Shown here piece by piece: positions 8,824 to 19,075 of a stretch of 64,000 bases of DNA. The stretch is taken from the NCBI GenBank assembly GCA_963556695.1, contig CAUWAG010000003.1, forward strand, positions 4,216,001 to 4,280,000, in the 5' to 3' direction. Position 1 is the first letter of the stretch, and every line of letters starts with the position of its first letter. The DNA comes from Anthostomella pinea. Lineage: Eukaryota > Ascomycota > Sordariomycetes > Xylariales > Xylariaceae. Position numbers and translations under genes: made by a program. The notes under the pieces are model-generated. The model was given only the letters and a program-made list of their open reading frames with translations. It searched no databases and was not told the DNA's origin.

Positions 8824-11800
8824 CTATCGGGGGCAGATTGTTGAAAAGAACTTGCTCTTCTCCACGAATTTTGCCCATTCTGTGCTCCTCTCCCCTAAGT
8901 ATTGTAAACAAGCTGCCCTAGGCGAATGCCTAGGCAGTAGCCGATTTTTCCCCAGCCTCTTACAAAAGAAAATGTGTTGTGGTGTTTTTTTCTCACCACA
9001 GCTGCAGTGATCATTTGAGTCTGTGTGCCCAAAGCGTTCATGGTATCTGGCAAAGTCGCCATGTCCAGATCTGGCCGCTAGAAGTCTGTGTAAAGTACTC
9101 CTCTTAAAAGATATAAGGTCTCTTTCAGTTACTGCATGTGAGTATACTTCTTGATACCTAGATTCAGATTGGTCTTTCCACCATTGGTTGAACTCTTTCT
9201 TGCCCTGTCTTTTGAGATCTCTCTTGACCCAAGAGATTGTAGGAAGATTTGTTGTGTCTGTTTCCAGCATGGCACCCTCTTTTGCTAGTGTGTCGGCAGC
9301 TTCGTTGCCATCAATATCTCTGTGTCCAGGAATCCATTTGACGGTCACTCCAGGAGTGTGTGCTGTGGCAAGTTCTTGAAATCGTAGAAAAATGTTTTGT
9401 GATGTCTCGGGTGGAGTTCCATTGAGCCCATCTACCACTGACGTGTTGTCCAGGCAGACATATAGCTGTTTTCCGTGTCCAATTGCCCTGGCTGCTGCAA
9501 GACCTTGGAGAGCACCATGGACTTCAGCATCTACTACTTCTGCTTGTAGAAGTCTGCCCCTTCCCCGGTATACTTCTTGTGTAGTGCCGCCTTTCCTGAT
9601 GGTATAACCCCATCCAGTGCGGATTGTGCCTTGGTCATCCAACTGTGATCCATCTGAGTAGATGACAAGGTCAGTGTTCACGTTTCTCTCTTGTAACCAT
9701 TGCTTGAAGAGCTCTGTTTCTTTGTCTTTGTCTTTGCGGATTGGGCGCTTCTTCCATGATGGCCTGGTAAGTATTGGTCTCTGGAAGTCAGGGACTAGCT
9801 GGAAGCTCCTTTGTAGCCTTGTTGGATCCTTGCGAGCTTGTATTTGGAGCCTGCCAACCAGAGGGTGTCTCTGATCTATTCGACCTAGTCGGAGGCCGTG
9901 ACGTCGTCTTATTGTCTCTGCAAGAACTCCTGCTGGGGGAATCTGCGATTCAAAGTGTAAGATATGTCCAGGGTGTGTTTTCCAGACTGGCAAGATAGCC
10001 CTGATCGCCGTTCGTAGTACGGCATCTATTGTTCCAAGAAGCCCCTTAATGCGACATGCTGATGTCTCACCTAAGCTCCCAGCTTTCTCGATTCCTGGGT
10101 ACCAGGCCTCCAGGCCATGTGTGAGAATAGGAATAACACAAGCTTTCACAGCCCTCTTGGTTGACTTTACTGGAAGTCCTTTGACTGTGTTGCATAGTCC
10201 TCGAAGGTGATTTGCTACCCTACTAGCTTTCTTGGCCCAGTAAGAAACATGGTCTTTGAAGTTTAGTTTCCTATCCAGAAGGACACCTAGCCATCGCATG
10301 GAATGCTTAGCTGTTTTGTTCATTGTTCCGTGGCAAACTGGGGGATTGTCTGAGTTCTTTTTGCGTGAGAAGTGCATGATCTCGGTTTTGTCGGGATCAA
10401 ATTCAATAGCATTGTTATGTCCCCATTGGTTGAGTAAATGAAGGTTTTCAGAAGCCTCTGTAGCTGTTTCTTCAAGGTTCTTTCCAATGCAGAGTGTTGC
10501 TAGGTCATCTGCATATCCAAAGCGTCTTCTTTTCATGCCAAGTCGGGCACAGATTGGCTCTGTATACAGCATGTAGAGGATTGGAGAGACTGGTGAGCCT
10601 TGTGGGAGCCCACAAGTGAGAGCTTTTATATCGGTCACAGTACCTTCAAACCGAACTCTTGCGGACCGCTCGGACATGAACGACTGGACCCATCTTATGA
10701 GAAAGCCTGGCCAGCCCTGTTCTCTCATGCGAACCACCAGCCGTCCCATTAGGGCAGCATCAAAGGCCCCTTTCACATCTGATGTGACTACCGTTGCAAC
10801 GAGGCCTTGGTCAAGGGCCTGCTCAATATCGTGTATGAGTGCAGCTACCAGGTCAGTGGCAGAGCGCTTTGGTAGAGCTCCAAAATGTTGTGGGGCTAGA
10901 ATTCCAAGTTTGACAACAAACCAGGTAATTCTTTTCGCAATGAGTCGTTCTAGGCCTTTGCCAAGACATGACAGTAGCGATATTGGTCTGTAGGCCCTGG
11001 GATTGGAGTAGTCTTTCTTTCCTGGTTTTGGGATCATCACCACCTCAGCTACTTTGAATGGTTTAGGGTGGTGTCCAATCAGTAGGCAGGTCTGGAAAAG
11101 GGCTCTGATATGTTCACCAATGACTGGCCAGCAAGCTTTCAGAATCCGTACTGTGAGGGTATCTACTCCCGGGGAGTTGCTCTTGGTTCCTAAAGTGCAC
11201 CCTTCAGCCTCTTCCAGTCCGACGTGGTATTCAAGGGGGATGTATGGCTTGGGTTGTATGATCTGAGCGGACCAGGGGTCGATGATATCGTTGTCTGAGG
11301 TACTTCGTTCAAGCGTGGCTGAGCGTAATGCATTTGCCTTGCTCTCTTGTGACTCGAATATTTGGTCTCCTATGATGATTGGAGGGGAACGCAATCCTGC
11401 TGATAACTTGTGCCAAGAGACGATTCTGTATAGGTCCTTTGGCTCAGTTGCTGAATTGATTAGAGTCTGCCAGTACTCTCTCCTAGCTTTCCGAACCACG
11501 CCGCGAAATTCCCGTCGGGCTGAATTCCGTCCTTCGTGGCTTGTAGTCTGTTTGGAAAGGGCCCTGTATGTCTGAACAGCTGCTTTGCAGTCATCATTCC
11601 ACCAAGCAGTGGGCCTAGATTGACGGGGCCTCTTGCCCACTGTCCTAATACAGCCTTGGATCATGTTGATCAGGCTTTGTGTAAAGGTGTCCACCTGGCC
11701 AGGGGATGCACCCAGCTGGGGGAGTTCATGAATCCTGGTTTGGACATTATCTGCCAGCTCCTGTAGTTTATCGTCCGGTACTATCCAATGATTGGCCTTG

Positions 11801-12516
11801 GGTACTCGGTCCAGATCTCCCTGGATTGGAATGACTATTCGTAATGTCTCATGATCTGAGGTGCACTGAAGTGCATCATTGACTGAGGCTTCAGCCATGG
11901 GGACATCAGAGAACACCAGATCTAGTACATTTCCGTCATCATGTGTCGGGACATCTGGTTCAGAAATCAGATCCAGTCCGTGGTCTGCCATAGTTTGTGC
12001 AAGTATAGTACCACCATGATATCCTGGATTGCTTGAGTCCCAGGATGTGTCGCCAGCATTGAAATCTCCAGCTATAACGCAGCCAAAAGGTGGAGTCCAT
12101 ACTTCCAGAATGTCATCCACTTCCTGTGGGTTGTCACATGGCCGGTAGACACTGGCAAATGTAATGCCTTGTACCTTGACCCAGGTGATGTCTCGTGTAG
12201 CATAGGGCCGAAGTTGATCCGCTTGAAGGTATTTTCTCACATAGATGAGAGATCTGGGCCGTGTACTGTCGCTGTCCCAGGAATCCACTGGGGAGTATAT
12301 ATCGTAATTGGGGTGTGTCTTTACTCCCATTCTCCTGCCTGGTGGTATGCCAACCCAGGGCTCTTGTATCAGAATGATGTCTGCTTGTTCTCCTTTATAG
12401 TCAGCCAGATTGATGGCTAACTCTGTAGGGCCTGCACTCTTTTGTCCCCCTGCTGTATTCACAGAATGGATGACTAGATGCCCGTGTCGATGTGTTTCGT
12501 TTGATGTACCTAACAT
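8824..12516 (-). CDS. LINE A2 ORF2: endonuclease, reverse transcriptase, RNase H
   Basis: The 1230-residue polyprotein carries, in order: an apurinic-like endonuclease (QEPW near residue 55, AGDFNAGDTSWDS near 150, SDHE near 235), a reverse transcriptase (KPGKKDYSNPRAYRPISLLS near 500, catalytic YADD near 668), an RNase H domain (YSDGSQ near 954, CLDNTSVVDGL near 1026, WIPGHRDIDGNEAADTLAKEG near 1065) and a C-terminal zinc-binding motif HCSCGEKKTPQHIFFC near 1172. The EN-RT-RNase H order is that of Tad/I-group LINEs. The ATG overlaps the ORF1 stop as ATGTTAG, suggesting translation by termination-reinitiation. All key residues are present; it could be active. Confidence 0.95.
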   Translation of the reverse strand: MLGTSNETHRHGHLVIHSVNTAGGQKSAGPTELAINLADYKGEQADIILIQEPWVGIPPGRRMGVKTHPNYDIYSPVDSWDSDSTRPRSLIYVRKYLQADQLRPYATRDITWVKVQGITFASVYRPCDNPQEVDDILEVWTPPFGCVIAGDFNAGDTSWDSSNPGYHGGTILAQTMADHGLDLISEPDVPTHDDGNVLDLVFSDVPMAEASVNDALQCTSDHETLRIVIPIQGDLDRVPKANHWIVPDDKLQELADNVQTRIHELPQLGASPGQVDTFTQSLINMIQGCIRTVGKRPRQSRPTAWWNDDCKAAVQTYRALSKQTTSHEGRNSARREFRGVVRKARREYWQTLINSATEPKDLYRIVSWHKLSAGLRSPPIIIGDQIFESQESKANALRSATLERSTSDNDIIDPWSAQIIQPKPYIPLEYHVGLEEAEGCTLGTKSNSPGVDTLTVRILKACWPVIGEHIRALFQTCLLIGHHPKPFKVAEVVMIPKPGKKDYSNPRAYRPISLLSCLGKGLERLIAKRITWFVVKLGILAPQHFGALPKRSATDLVAALIHDIEQALDQGLVATVVTSDVKGAFDAALMGRLVVRMREQGWPGFLIRWVQSFMSERSARVRFEGTVTDIKALTCGLPQGSPVSPILYMLYTEPICARLGMKRRRFGYADDLATLCIGKNLEETATEASENLHLLNQWGHNNAIEFDPDKTEIMHFSRKKNSDNPPVCHGTMNKTAKHSMRWLGVLLDRKLNFKDHVSYWAKKASRVANHLRGLCNTVKGLPVKSTKRAVKACVIPILTHGLEAWYPGIEKAGSLGETSACRIKGLLGTIDAVLRTAIRAILPVWKTHPGHILHFESQIPPAGVLAETIRRRHGLRLGRIDQRHPLVGRLQIQARKDPTRLQRSFQLVPDFQRPILTRPSWKKRPIRKDKDKETELFKQWLQERNVNTDLVIYSDGSQLDDQGTIRTGWGYTIRKGGTTQEVYRGRGRLLQAEVVDAEVHGALQGLAAARAIGHGKQLYVCLDNTSVVDGLNGTPPETSQNIFLRFQELATAHTPGVTVKWIPGHRDIDGNEAADTLAKEGAMLETDTTNLPTISWVKRDLKRQGKKEFNQWWKDQSESRYQEVYSHAVTERDLISFKRSTLHRLLAARSGHGDFARYHERFGHTDSNDHCSCGEKKTPQHIFFCKRLGKNRLLPRHSPRAACLQYLGERSTEWAKFVEKSKFFSTICPR

Positions 12517-14087
12517 TGACTGACAACAATGGTATCGGCATCTCTGGGATGAGTTGTATCTGTTGTGTCGATTTGCATTGTGGTGTCTTTGTTATTATTG
12601 CTAGGTGTTGACCCAGCTTGGTTTCTGCCTGCTTCGTTGAAGGCCTTGGATCTGGCTCTTTCTCCGGCTAGCCTTATTTCCTGGATTTGCTCCCATGTGT
12701 GCTTATGGATGGTACCTTTCACAACCTTGGGGCGGGCAGGGCATTTGTCGAAGTTGGCAGCATGAGGTCCTTTGCAGTTGACACACTTTGGGATTGGTTT
12801 TTCGCACTCTCCCTGGTGTACTGTGTTGGCGCAGTGTGCACATACTTGCTTTTCGCATCGGTAATTCCTACCATGGTATCTGAAGCAGCTTGCACACTGG
12901 TGAACCTTGGGGGTGTGTTGAATATGCCTTGAGGTCATTGAGTGGGCAAAAAGCGTGAATGGTTTCCTTGCTGCACTGGGCAGAGAGATTATCCATGTAG
13001 TTTCTGGATCAGAATTAATCGTGTTCTTTGAGAGTATGCACCTCAGAGGTCTGTCGCCTGTTTGGGCTTCAACTTCATCGGCAACAACAGTGTCAGTAAT
13101 ATCGATTGTGAACCCTTCTGCACTGATGACCTTTCTTGGGCATCCATTGACCTTGTAATGATGCCAGACTGTGTGGGTCTCAATCTTTTGTGCCTTGAGA
13201 ATGTCGGCAATTTCTTCTTGGAAAGCCAGAAGCTTAGCCTGAGTTGGCTTGTCCCTTGGGTGTAAGGTAAAACCAGAAGGACATCGTGTCACTTCTCTAA
13301 GCTCCTGAGGGTGGAGCTTAAGTCTTCTGTTCAGTGTAGACTTGATTCCATAAGGCTCTAGGTGGCTATTATCCATGCGGACAAAGACCCGGAGATCATC
13401 CTGCTTCTTCTTCAGTTGGTTGGCAGTGATGAGGGCGCCAGGCTGTGTTTTCTTCATGGTAGTGTTGACTGTCCATGGATGCTGTCGTTGGCCAGAGGAG
13501 ACAGCTTGGGCGAAGGTCATGGTGGGCTTCCCTATCCCTATCCCGCCAGGAGTGGTCTTTCTTTTGGGCAGATCTCGGGTTTCCAGCCACTCGTTCAGGC
13601 ATTTGGAGAAGAAAGCGCTGAACTCCTTGGCATGAGAGTATAGTTCGGTTCCAGCTTTTTCCAGTGTCTTATCGACTGTTGCAGCACACTCTTGAAACAT
13701 TGTCATCCTGGCTTCATAGAGATGCTTGTCTTTAGCCAGTATTTTGGCTACTTGGTCCTGGCACTTTGAGGAAGAGACCTTGTTCCCTGTATCGCCTCCA
13801 ATGGCTTGGTCTGTAGAGATTTCGTTTGATTGAGGTACTTCCATATCAATGATGCTGCTAGTATTAATATTTCGGGATTTTCCTTTCAGAGGGGAAACAA
13901 TGGTGAAGTCAGCCTCAGAGACTTGTGACGGGCTGCTGTTGATGTCGTCGAGCAGTGCCTGGCGGAGCTTGCTTGGGGTTGCCGGGCCATATGTTCTTTT
14001 AGGGACCGGGGATTTGAGCACGCCGCCAGTAGTCGTCTTTGGGACGGCCACTGGCGTATTTGGGGGCCTATCGTGAAGGGGTGCCAT
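12510..14087 (-). CDS. LINE A2 ORF1: Gag-like RNA-binding protein
   Basis: The 525-residue product has a basic, low-complexity N-terminus and a central part with RVFVRMDNSHLEPYG, an RRM-like or LINE ORF1 core segment. Near residues 395-455 is a cluster of cysteine knuckles (CASCFRYHGRNYRC, CAHCANTVHQGEC, CVNCKGPHAANFDKC). LINE ORF1 proteins of this type bind the element RNA to form the retrotransposition particle. The stop codon lies within ATGTTAG, sharing seven bases with the ORF2 start. No frameshift or stop interrupts it. Confidence 0.9.
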   Translation of the reverse strand: MAPLHDRPPNTPVAVPKTTTGGVLKSPVPKRTYGPATPSKLRQALLDDINSSPSQVSEADFTIVSPLKGKSRNINTSSIIDMEVPQSNEISTDQAIGGDTGNKVSSSKCQDQVAKILAKDKHLYEARMTMFQECAATVDKTLEKAGTELYSHAKEFSAFFSKCLNEWLETRDLPKRKTTPGGIGIGKPTMTFAQAVSSGQRQHPWTVNTTMKKTQPGALITANQLKKKQDDLRVFVRMDNSHLEPYGIKSTLNRRLKLHPQELREVTRCPSGFTLHPRDKPTQAKLLAFQEEIADILKAQKIETHTVWHHYKVNGCPRKVISAEGFTIDITDTVVADEVEAQTGDRPLRCILSKNTINSDPETTWIISLPSAARKPFTLFAHSMTSRHIQHTPKVHQCASCFRYHGRNYRCEKQVCAHCANTVHQGECEKPIPKCVNCKGPHAANFDKCPARPKVVKGTIHKHTWEQIQEIRLAGERARSKAFNEAGRNQAGSTPSNNNKDTTMQIDTTDTTHPRDADTIVVSQC

Positions 14088-14173
14088 CCAGCTTGTGAGA
14101 AAAATTTTCTGCGCCTTGGCAAGGATAGTCAGGTACTGAAATAAATGCCTGTTTTAGTGCAGATATAGAGGTT

Positions 14174-14193
14174 GCGCCCTAACAGCGGGGCGC
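14174..14193 (-). promoter_or_regulatory. hairpin in LINE A2 5' UTR
   Basis: On the minus strand TTTTTCTTG precedes GCGCCC, an 8-nt loop ending in TGTTA, and GGGCGC: a perfect 6-bp stem. LINE B has the same TTTTTCTTGG lead and TGTTA loop sequence with a different but again complementary stem (40,015-40,029). It sits about 85 bp upstream of ORF1. Confidence 0.6.
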
Positions 14194-14200
14194 CAAGAAA

Positions 14201-14798
14201 AATAGTTGTTTTTGGTAAGAGTGTGTGTCCGACCTTGTTTGTGGGCGTTCTGCCCTTGGTTGTATGACCCGCAGCTCGTATTTCCCAGAGTGTCTACCCT
14301 TGCGATAATGAAATAGTCAATTATATATTGCATAACATCTTTTTAAATGACGGCATTCTCTCTGCACCCCTGGAACCCCGACCCATCAAGTGGTCTCGTA
14401 GATCCTTGTGAGTTCTCGGTAGTGATGGGAGCTCGCTCCGGTGTATTCTAGCTCCACTAGCAAGTTTTCTTTTGAGCCTCTCAAGGTCTGAAGATCCCTG
14501 GGGCAGTCTGATTTGTCCAGTTCCTGTACTATCAGTGTGTCGTTTTGGACGGTTTGCCATCCGGTGTCAAACAGCGTGTATTATGGTTGATCTTGTTGAG
14601 AGTGTGTATTCTGGTTGATCTTGTTGAGCTACAGGGCCCGAAATTGCCCTAGAACCCCTGTCGGTGCACCGCCACCTCCCTGAACACCACTGTGGCTTGC
14701 GTGCCATTTGACACACCCCTTTTAGACGACAGCGTCATCTAACCCATCTAATAAGGTCGGTTCAGGGCAGAATTCAAGGTCTCCGTGACTCGCAAAGC
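14201..14798. other. spacer with short direct repeat
   Basis: No gene recognised. TGGTTGATCTTGTTGAG occurs twice (14,584-14,600 and 14,612-14,628). Part of this stretch may be the 5' end of LINE A2. Confidence 0.45.
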
Positions 14799-14948
14799 CA
14801 CCCTCTTTTGCTAGTACGTCAGCAGCTTCGTTGCCATCGATATCTATGTGTCCAGGGATCCACTTGACGGTCACCCCAGGAGTGTGTGCTGTGGCGAGTT
14901 CTTGGAATCGTAGAAAAATGATCTGTGATGTCTCGGGTGGAGTCCCAT
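14799..14948 (-). mobile_element. LINE A fragment (RNase H region)
   Basis: 150 bp closely matching LINE A2 at about 9,275-9,425, encoding WIPGHIDIDGNEAADVLAKEG-like sequence. Both ends are blunt joins, to unassigned DNA on the left and copia pol on the right. Confidence 0.8.
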
Positions 14949-15281
14949 ACCTTGATGGGAGTGCTAGGCCCTGTTGGCTTGCAATACGACATGGTTATAG
15001 CCTTTCTCAACAGCAAGATTCCTGACGAGTACGAGATCTACTGTATGCAACCCCAGGGCTCCTCTGATGGAACCAAGCGCGTTTGGAAGCTCAACCAAGC
15101 TCTGTATGGCCCTCGCAAGGCTCCCCTGTGGTGGTTTGAGACCCTTGTCAAAGTCATGAAGGACGCTGGATTCGTCCCCATGTCAACAGAGATGTGTCTC
15201 TTCAAGCATGAGAAGCTGGGCGTACTGGTTCTTATCTATGTGGACGACATCCTGGTCGCTGGTCCTACCTTGAAGGATTGT

Positions 15282-15316
15282 ACACGTTAATACAAAACAA
15301 ACAACAAACAAACAAA
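15282..15316 (+). mobile_element. 35-bp LINE A 3'-end micro-insertion with 13-bp target duplication
   Basis: The insert is ACACGTTAATACAAAACAAA plus further AAAC-type tail, i.e. only the last bases of LINE A and its tail. It is flanked by perfect 13-bp copies of CTTGAAGGATTGT (15,269-15,281 and 15,317-15,329). It introduces a TAA into the copia reverse transcriptase. Confidence 0.88.
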
Positions 15317-16019
15317 CTTGAAGGATTGTGAGACCCGTTCGTGACCTCTTGGCCGCTCACTTTGAGCTCAAAGGAGATGAGATTGATATCCAAGTTCCTT
15401 GGACTCCGAATTCGACGGAACCTTGATACGAATCGGGTGTTCATTGACCAAGAGGAATACGTCAAGAAGATTGTGTCCAAGTACGGCGAGGAGACCACCA
15501 AATACACGGGAACACCCTGGAAGACAGACACTGTGATTCCGCCTTCCTGGGAATCAGTTTCAGACGTTCTGAAGAAGCGTTATCTCAAACAGACTGGTTC
15601 CCTCAACTACGCCTCCACTAATACACGCCCTGACATCGTGAAGACCGTCAGCACGTTGTGTGAGGCCAATTCCAACCCTTGAAGACCCACTTGGAGATAC
15701 TCAAGCATCTCTGGCGTTACTTGGCCAACACTGCGTCCTTTGGCATCACCCTGGGAGGAAAACACCCAATCGGCGACCGGAAGATCAGAATCTGGGCGGA
15801 CGCTGCATTTGCAGACGTTCTAGGCTCCATAAAGTCAACAGGGGCGCATATCGCCTTCGTCTGTGGTGGTCTCATTTACTGGAAATCCAAGAAACAACTG
15901 CTTGTGGTCACCAGCAGTACAGAGGCAGAATTCATCAACCTCACGCCTGATCGTCTTACAGCCATCTGGATTGCCAAATTGCTGGAGGAACTAGGCTGTG
16001 GATCCCAAGCACGTGATCC

Positions 16020-16235
16020 ATATCAGGTATCAGGCATGACCCCGCCAACAGGCAGTCGTCAGGTCTGCAGGGTTGCCTGGCCAGATGCCCATGGCAACAG
16101 GTATCTATTAGGCTACCAACAGGTATATAGATACATCAGGATGGGCTCCCTCCCATCCTGATCTTAGACAAGCACCCACCGATAGACAGACCAATCATAA
16201 CCGAGACCTGTGATAGATCTGTTCGTTGGTGACGC
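16020..16235 (+). repeat. LTR-like insert in copia RNase H
   Basis: Copia coding sequence breaks off after LLEELGCGS and resumes at PKPMVPVLHTDSANARA. The intervening 215 bp share CTCCCATCCTG, AGACAGACCAATCA and AACC with the start of the gypsy LTR at 18,833. Probably a related solo LTR; its borders are approximate. Confidence 0.45.
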
Positions 16236-16566
16236 TACCCAAAAGGCACAAGGCTACAAGCAACCCAAGCCAATGGTACCGGTACTTCACACGGATTCCG
16301 CAAATGCCAGAGCTAATGCTCTCAACCCTCTGAATGCAGCTAGAACCCGCCATATTGGTAAGCGCTACAAGTGTATCATCAACCGAGTCCAGATGGGATA
16401 CTTCACGATCGTACAGGTGGGTACAAATGACATGATTGCAGACGGTTTGACGAAGCCGTTGAACAAGGAGAAGCATCAGGCATTCCTTAGACAGCTCGGA
16501 TTGGGTTACTGCCAATGGTAGGCAACCCTTATTCTCATTTGTGGTTAATTTGCGCTGTTTCAGCAA

Positions 16567-18018
16567 GTCAGGACTATGGAGAGCCGTCTAAAAACACAAG
16601 TGATAAATATGATGAAAAGAGGTGAATGGGGGTTATCTTGCTATGAAGGCAGATTTCATGCTCAACACCAACAAATGTACGTATTATGGAGCCACATACA
16701 GTTGTGATGGCTTCACTTTGCTGCTTCTCAGCAGTTGTAGTGGCCAACGGGGGTGTGTTGCGTGGTCAGGTGACCCACTTAGGCTGGCATATTGCCCGCA
16801 TCCACTGCAGCTGCGCACCACCTCCAGTCCAACAACAACAACAACAACACCAATACAGCATGTCAGCAACCTGTTGGCCTCCTTGCTGTGCAACATATTC
16901 CTCCTATTTCCACTAATAGCTACAGAATTATCAATAAACTCCGCAACATCCCGCCGTGCCAGAGCTAGCAAATACCGATATCCACAACACCATCCCAACA
17001 TCCTCCCTTCCTATCCATATCTTATCACAGCATTGGGGTCGGTAACGGCTTCCTTCCATTCCTGCATGAAGACTTTATCGAGCGTCTAGTAGGTATAATA
17101 TGTTAGCAGAGAGATTATCAATTAATTGATACATTTGAAATTAATACCTCTATTTAATCCCGGAGTGCGCATTTGAAGCAGATTGGGTGCTTGCATGTCT
17201 CATTCACACACGTTGAGGTACCTAAAGTATTGTATTGACCGCATTCGTGGCATTCCTAATTGAGGTAACCCATTGCTATGCAGGTTCATAAAGCAAGCTG
17301 GGTTGTGAAGTGTTGGTTGGCCAAGACGATTAGAGAGTTGGTAGCAGTATGAGGTGAGAGGTTTTGATCAAGACAATTGAAAAGCGGTAATACGAGTCGA
17401 GGGGGTGACTTGGTGGCCTTTATAATTAGTGAACAAGCAACCCTCGGATCGCATGCATGTTTTTAATCTCCCCAGTCGTCATTCCATTGGATCGTAAGGA
17501 GTGGTTGCCAAGTAATATTGCCAATTTTAGCACTGCATGATTATATGAACATTACCTGATGAGCCGTGGTAAATTTGACATTGTGGTTAGCGGATTAGCT
17601 GCCCGATTCTGAGGTCCTTGCTCCTGGAAACCCACTGTTGTCCGTGCAAAGTTATCTCTTTGAGGGAGCGTACGAGGGACAGTATCGCCACCGGAGGTGA
17701 TGAAGGGGATCTCCACGTAACCAACACCTTGAGTAGTAACAAGGCCTCCCCCAGTGTTAAAGGGGACGAGATCAGGGTCCATTCCTAAGGCGATAGGGAT
17801 TCTGGAGAGACACGGAGCGCGCAAACAGGCTTGTAAAAGCAGATGCTCGCAAGGCGATGTGGCCAGCTATAAGTGTCCATTTCTCTTACAGCGGTTACGC
17901 TCACGCTTAGTCCACTCTCTTCGATTGCGATGAACTAGTGGAACGACAGTGGCTTGAGTCTTGCAGTATCTTCGGTAACTTATATTCATGAATCTCTTGT
18001 TAGGGTTGGGGAATTTGT
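16567..18018. other. no recognisable gene
   Basis: Contains a CAA microsatellite (16,831-16,850). A 90-codon minus-strand frame at 17,552-17,824 (FNTGGGLVTTQGVGYVEIPF) could be a decayed retroelement protease segment, but this is too weak to call. Confidence 0.35.
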
Positions 18019-18777
18019 GTGTCTTTTTGGGCCGTAGCCACTAGAGTACATAAGGTAATACCTACGACACCGGCTCGACCACGAGGCAACGGCAAGGTTG
18101 AACAGGCAAATGGCGATATCAAGAGCCAGATGTATCGCGAATTCCAAGCCGATCCCATGGCGAAGCCATCTGTGCTGCTACAACGCGCCATCAACACCCT
18201 GAATCGAACCACCCGACCGTCTGGCTACAGCAGTCACTTCCTGATGTTCGGTACGCAACCCGCTAGCCACCTCGCAGCACACGAAGTGGTACAATACACC
18301 AGAGACCCCACAGAAGAAGAAGAACAGCAGGCTGAGCGATTTCTGGCACAGAATCACGAAGCACCGCTAGCCAGGGGTAATGCCAACCGCCTGAAAGCCT
18401 CTCGAGCCCAGATACGAGCGTATCTGCAGGAGAAAAAGGGCCTGATCCGTGTTTTTGCACCAGGAGACTGGGTACTGCGTGTGCGTCAACGCACAGCAAA
18501 ACACGAACCCTTTTATGATGGTCCCTGGGCTATTGTGAGCTGCCACGCTGGCAACACGTACAAGGTACGCAGCCCAAGGGGCATTGAACTGCAAAACAAG
18601 TACAATGGCACCAATCTCTTCCCTGCTTACGTACACGATGGCCACCCCGTTCGTTCCTTATGGTACGCGAGCAAGACCATGCTGGAGAACTATAGAAAAC
18701 AGCTCGAGAAGATGCTGTTGACTGACGAAGAAGCTCTTCTGGCTGCAGAAAACACCAGAAAAGCTCTCCAGGCGTGA
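18019..18777 (+). pseudogene. gypsy-type Pol C-terminus (integrase end)
   Basis: About 250 residues beginning near ARPRGNGKVEQANGDIKSQM, the end of an integrase core (the G-x-E/V-R-x-N-type segment), with GYSSHFLMFGTQP and FAPGDWVLRVRQR, typical of Ty3/gypsy integrase C-terminal regions. It ends with a coiled, glutamate-rich tail. The upstream integrase, RNase H and reverse transcriptase were not found. A polypurine tract and LTR start follow 40 bp later, as expected for the 3' end of an element. Confidence 0.75.
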
Positions 18778-18816
18778 AATTCGTGAATTTGGGAGAGTCG
18801 CGGACGACTCTCAACA

Positions 18817-19075
18817 GAGGGGGGGGGGTAATGTGGATCCATCCACTGGCATTCGGTGGACTCCACTGTATTCCAGTGGTTGTCCCATCAGCTGTATATA
18901 TCTACATCCTGGACGGGACCCTCTCCCATCCTGGAAAAACAACAACCTTTCAGAAGACAGACCAATCACAACCAAGCCTTGTGATTGATCACCCTTCTGG
19001 AAGGCACTACCACGGAGGCACAATAGCACGCCCGAAGACGCACATCTGGAGATATTATATTATCACCAGTCTCTA
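18817..19075 (+). repeat. polypurine tract and start of gypsy 3' LTR
   Basis: AGAGGGGGGGGGTA (from about 18,817) is followed by TGTGGATCCATCCAC at 18,833, the usual polypurine-tract-to-TG junction of a 3' LTR. The LTR end was not identified; it extends at least to the block with TCTCCCATCCTG near 18,925. Confidence 0.55.

Larger units (their letters stand above)
8630..14200 (-). mobile_element. LINE A2: apparently complete Tad-like non-LTR retrotransposon
   Basis: The minus strand holds a 5' UTR with a stable hairpin, ORF1 (525 aa), ORF2 (1230 aa) and a 3' UTR ending in CGTTAAATACAAAAC plus an AAAC tail. Both frames are open. The element lies among copies full of stop codons (A1, A3), so it is likely a young insertion. 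The 3' boundary is sharp at 8630; the 5' boundary is uncertain (at least 14,200) because no convincing target duplication was found. Confidence 0.9.
14949..16566 (+). pseudogene. Ty1/copia pol remnant (reverse transcriptase to RNase H)
   Basis: Segments in shifting frames encode copia reverse transcriptase (QALYGPRKAPLWWFETL, catalytic LIYVDDILVAGP near 15,232-15,263), the connection (FLGLRIRRNLD, EEYVKKIV), RNase H (IRIWADAAFAD, SSTEAEFI) and the end VGTNDMIADGLTKPL. It is broken by a 35-bp LINE insertion at 15,282, frameshifts near 15,340 and 15,670, and an LTR-like insert near 16,020-16,235. Integrase and gag are absent on the left, where the LINE A scrap abuts. A short piece of the same C-terminal sequence lies inside the midasin pseudogene at 24.6 kb. 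Confidence 0.85.
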
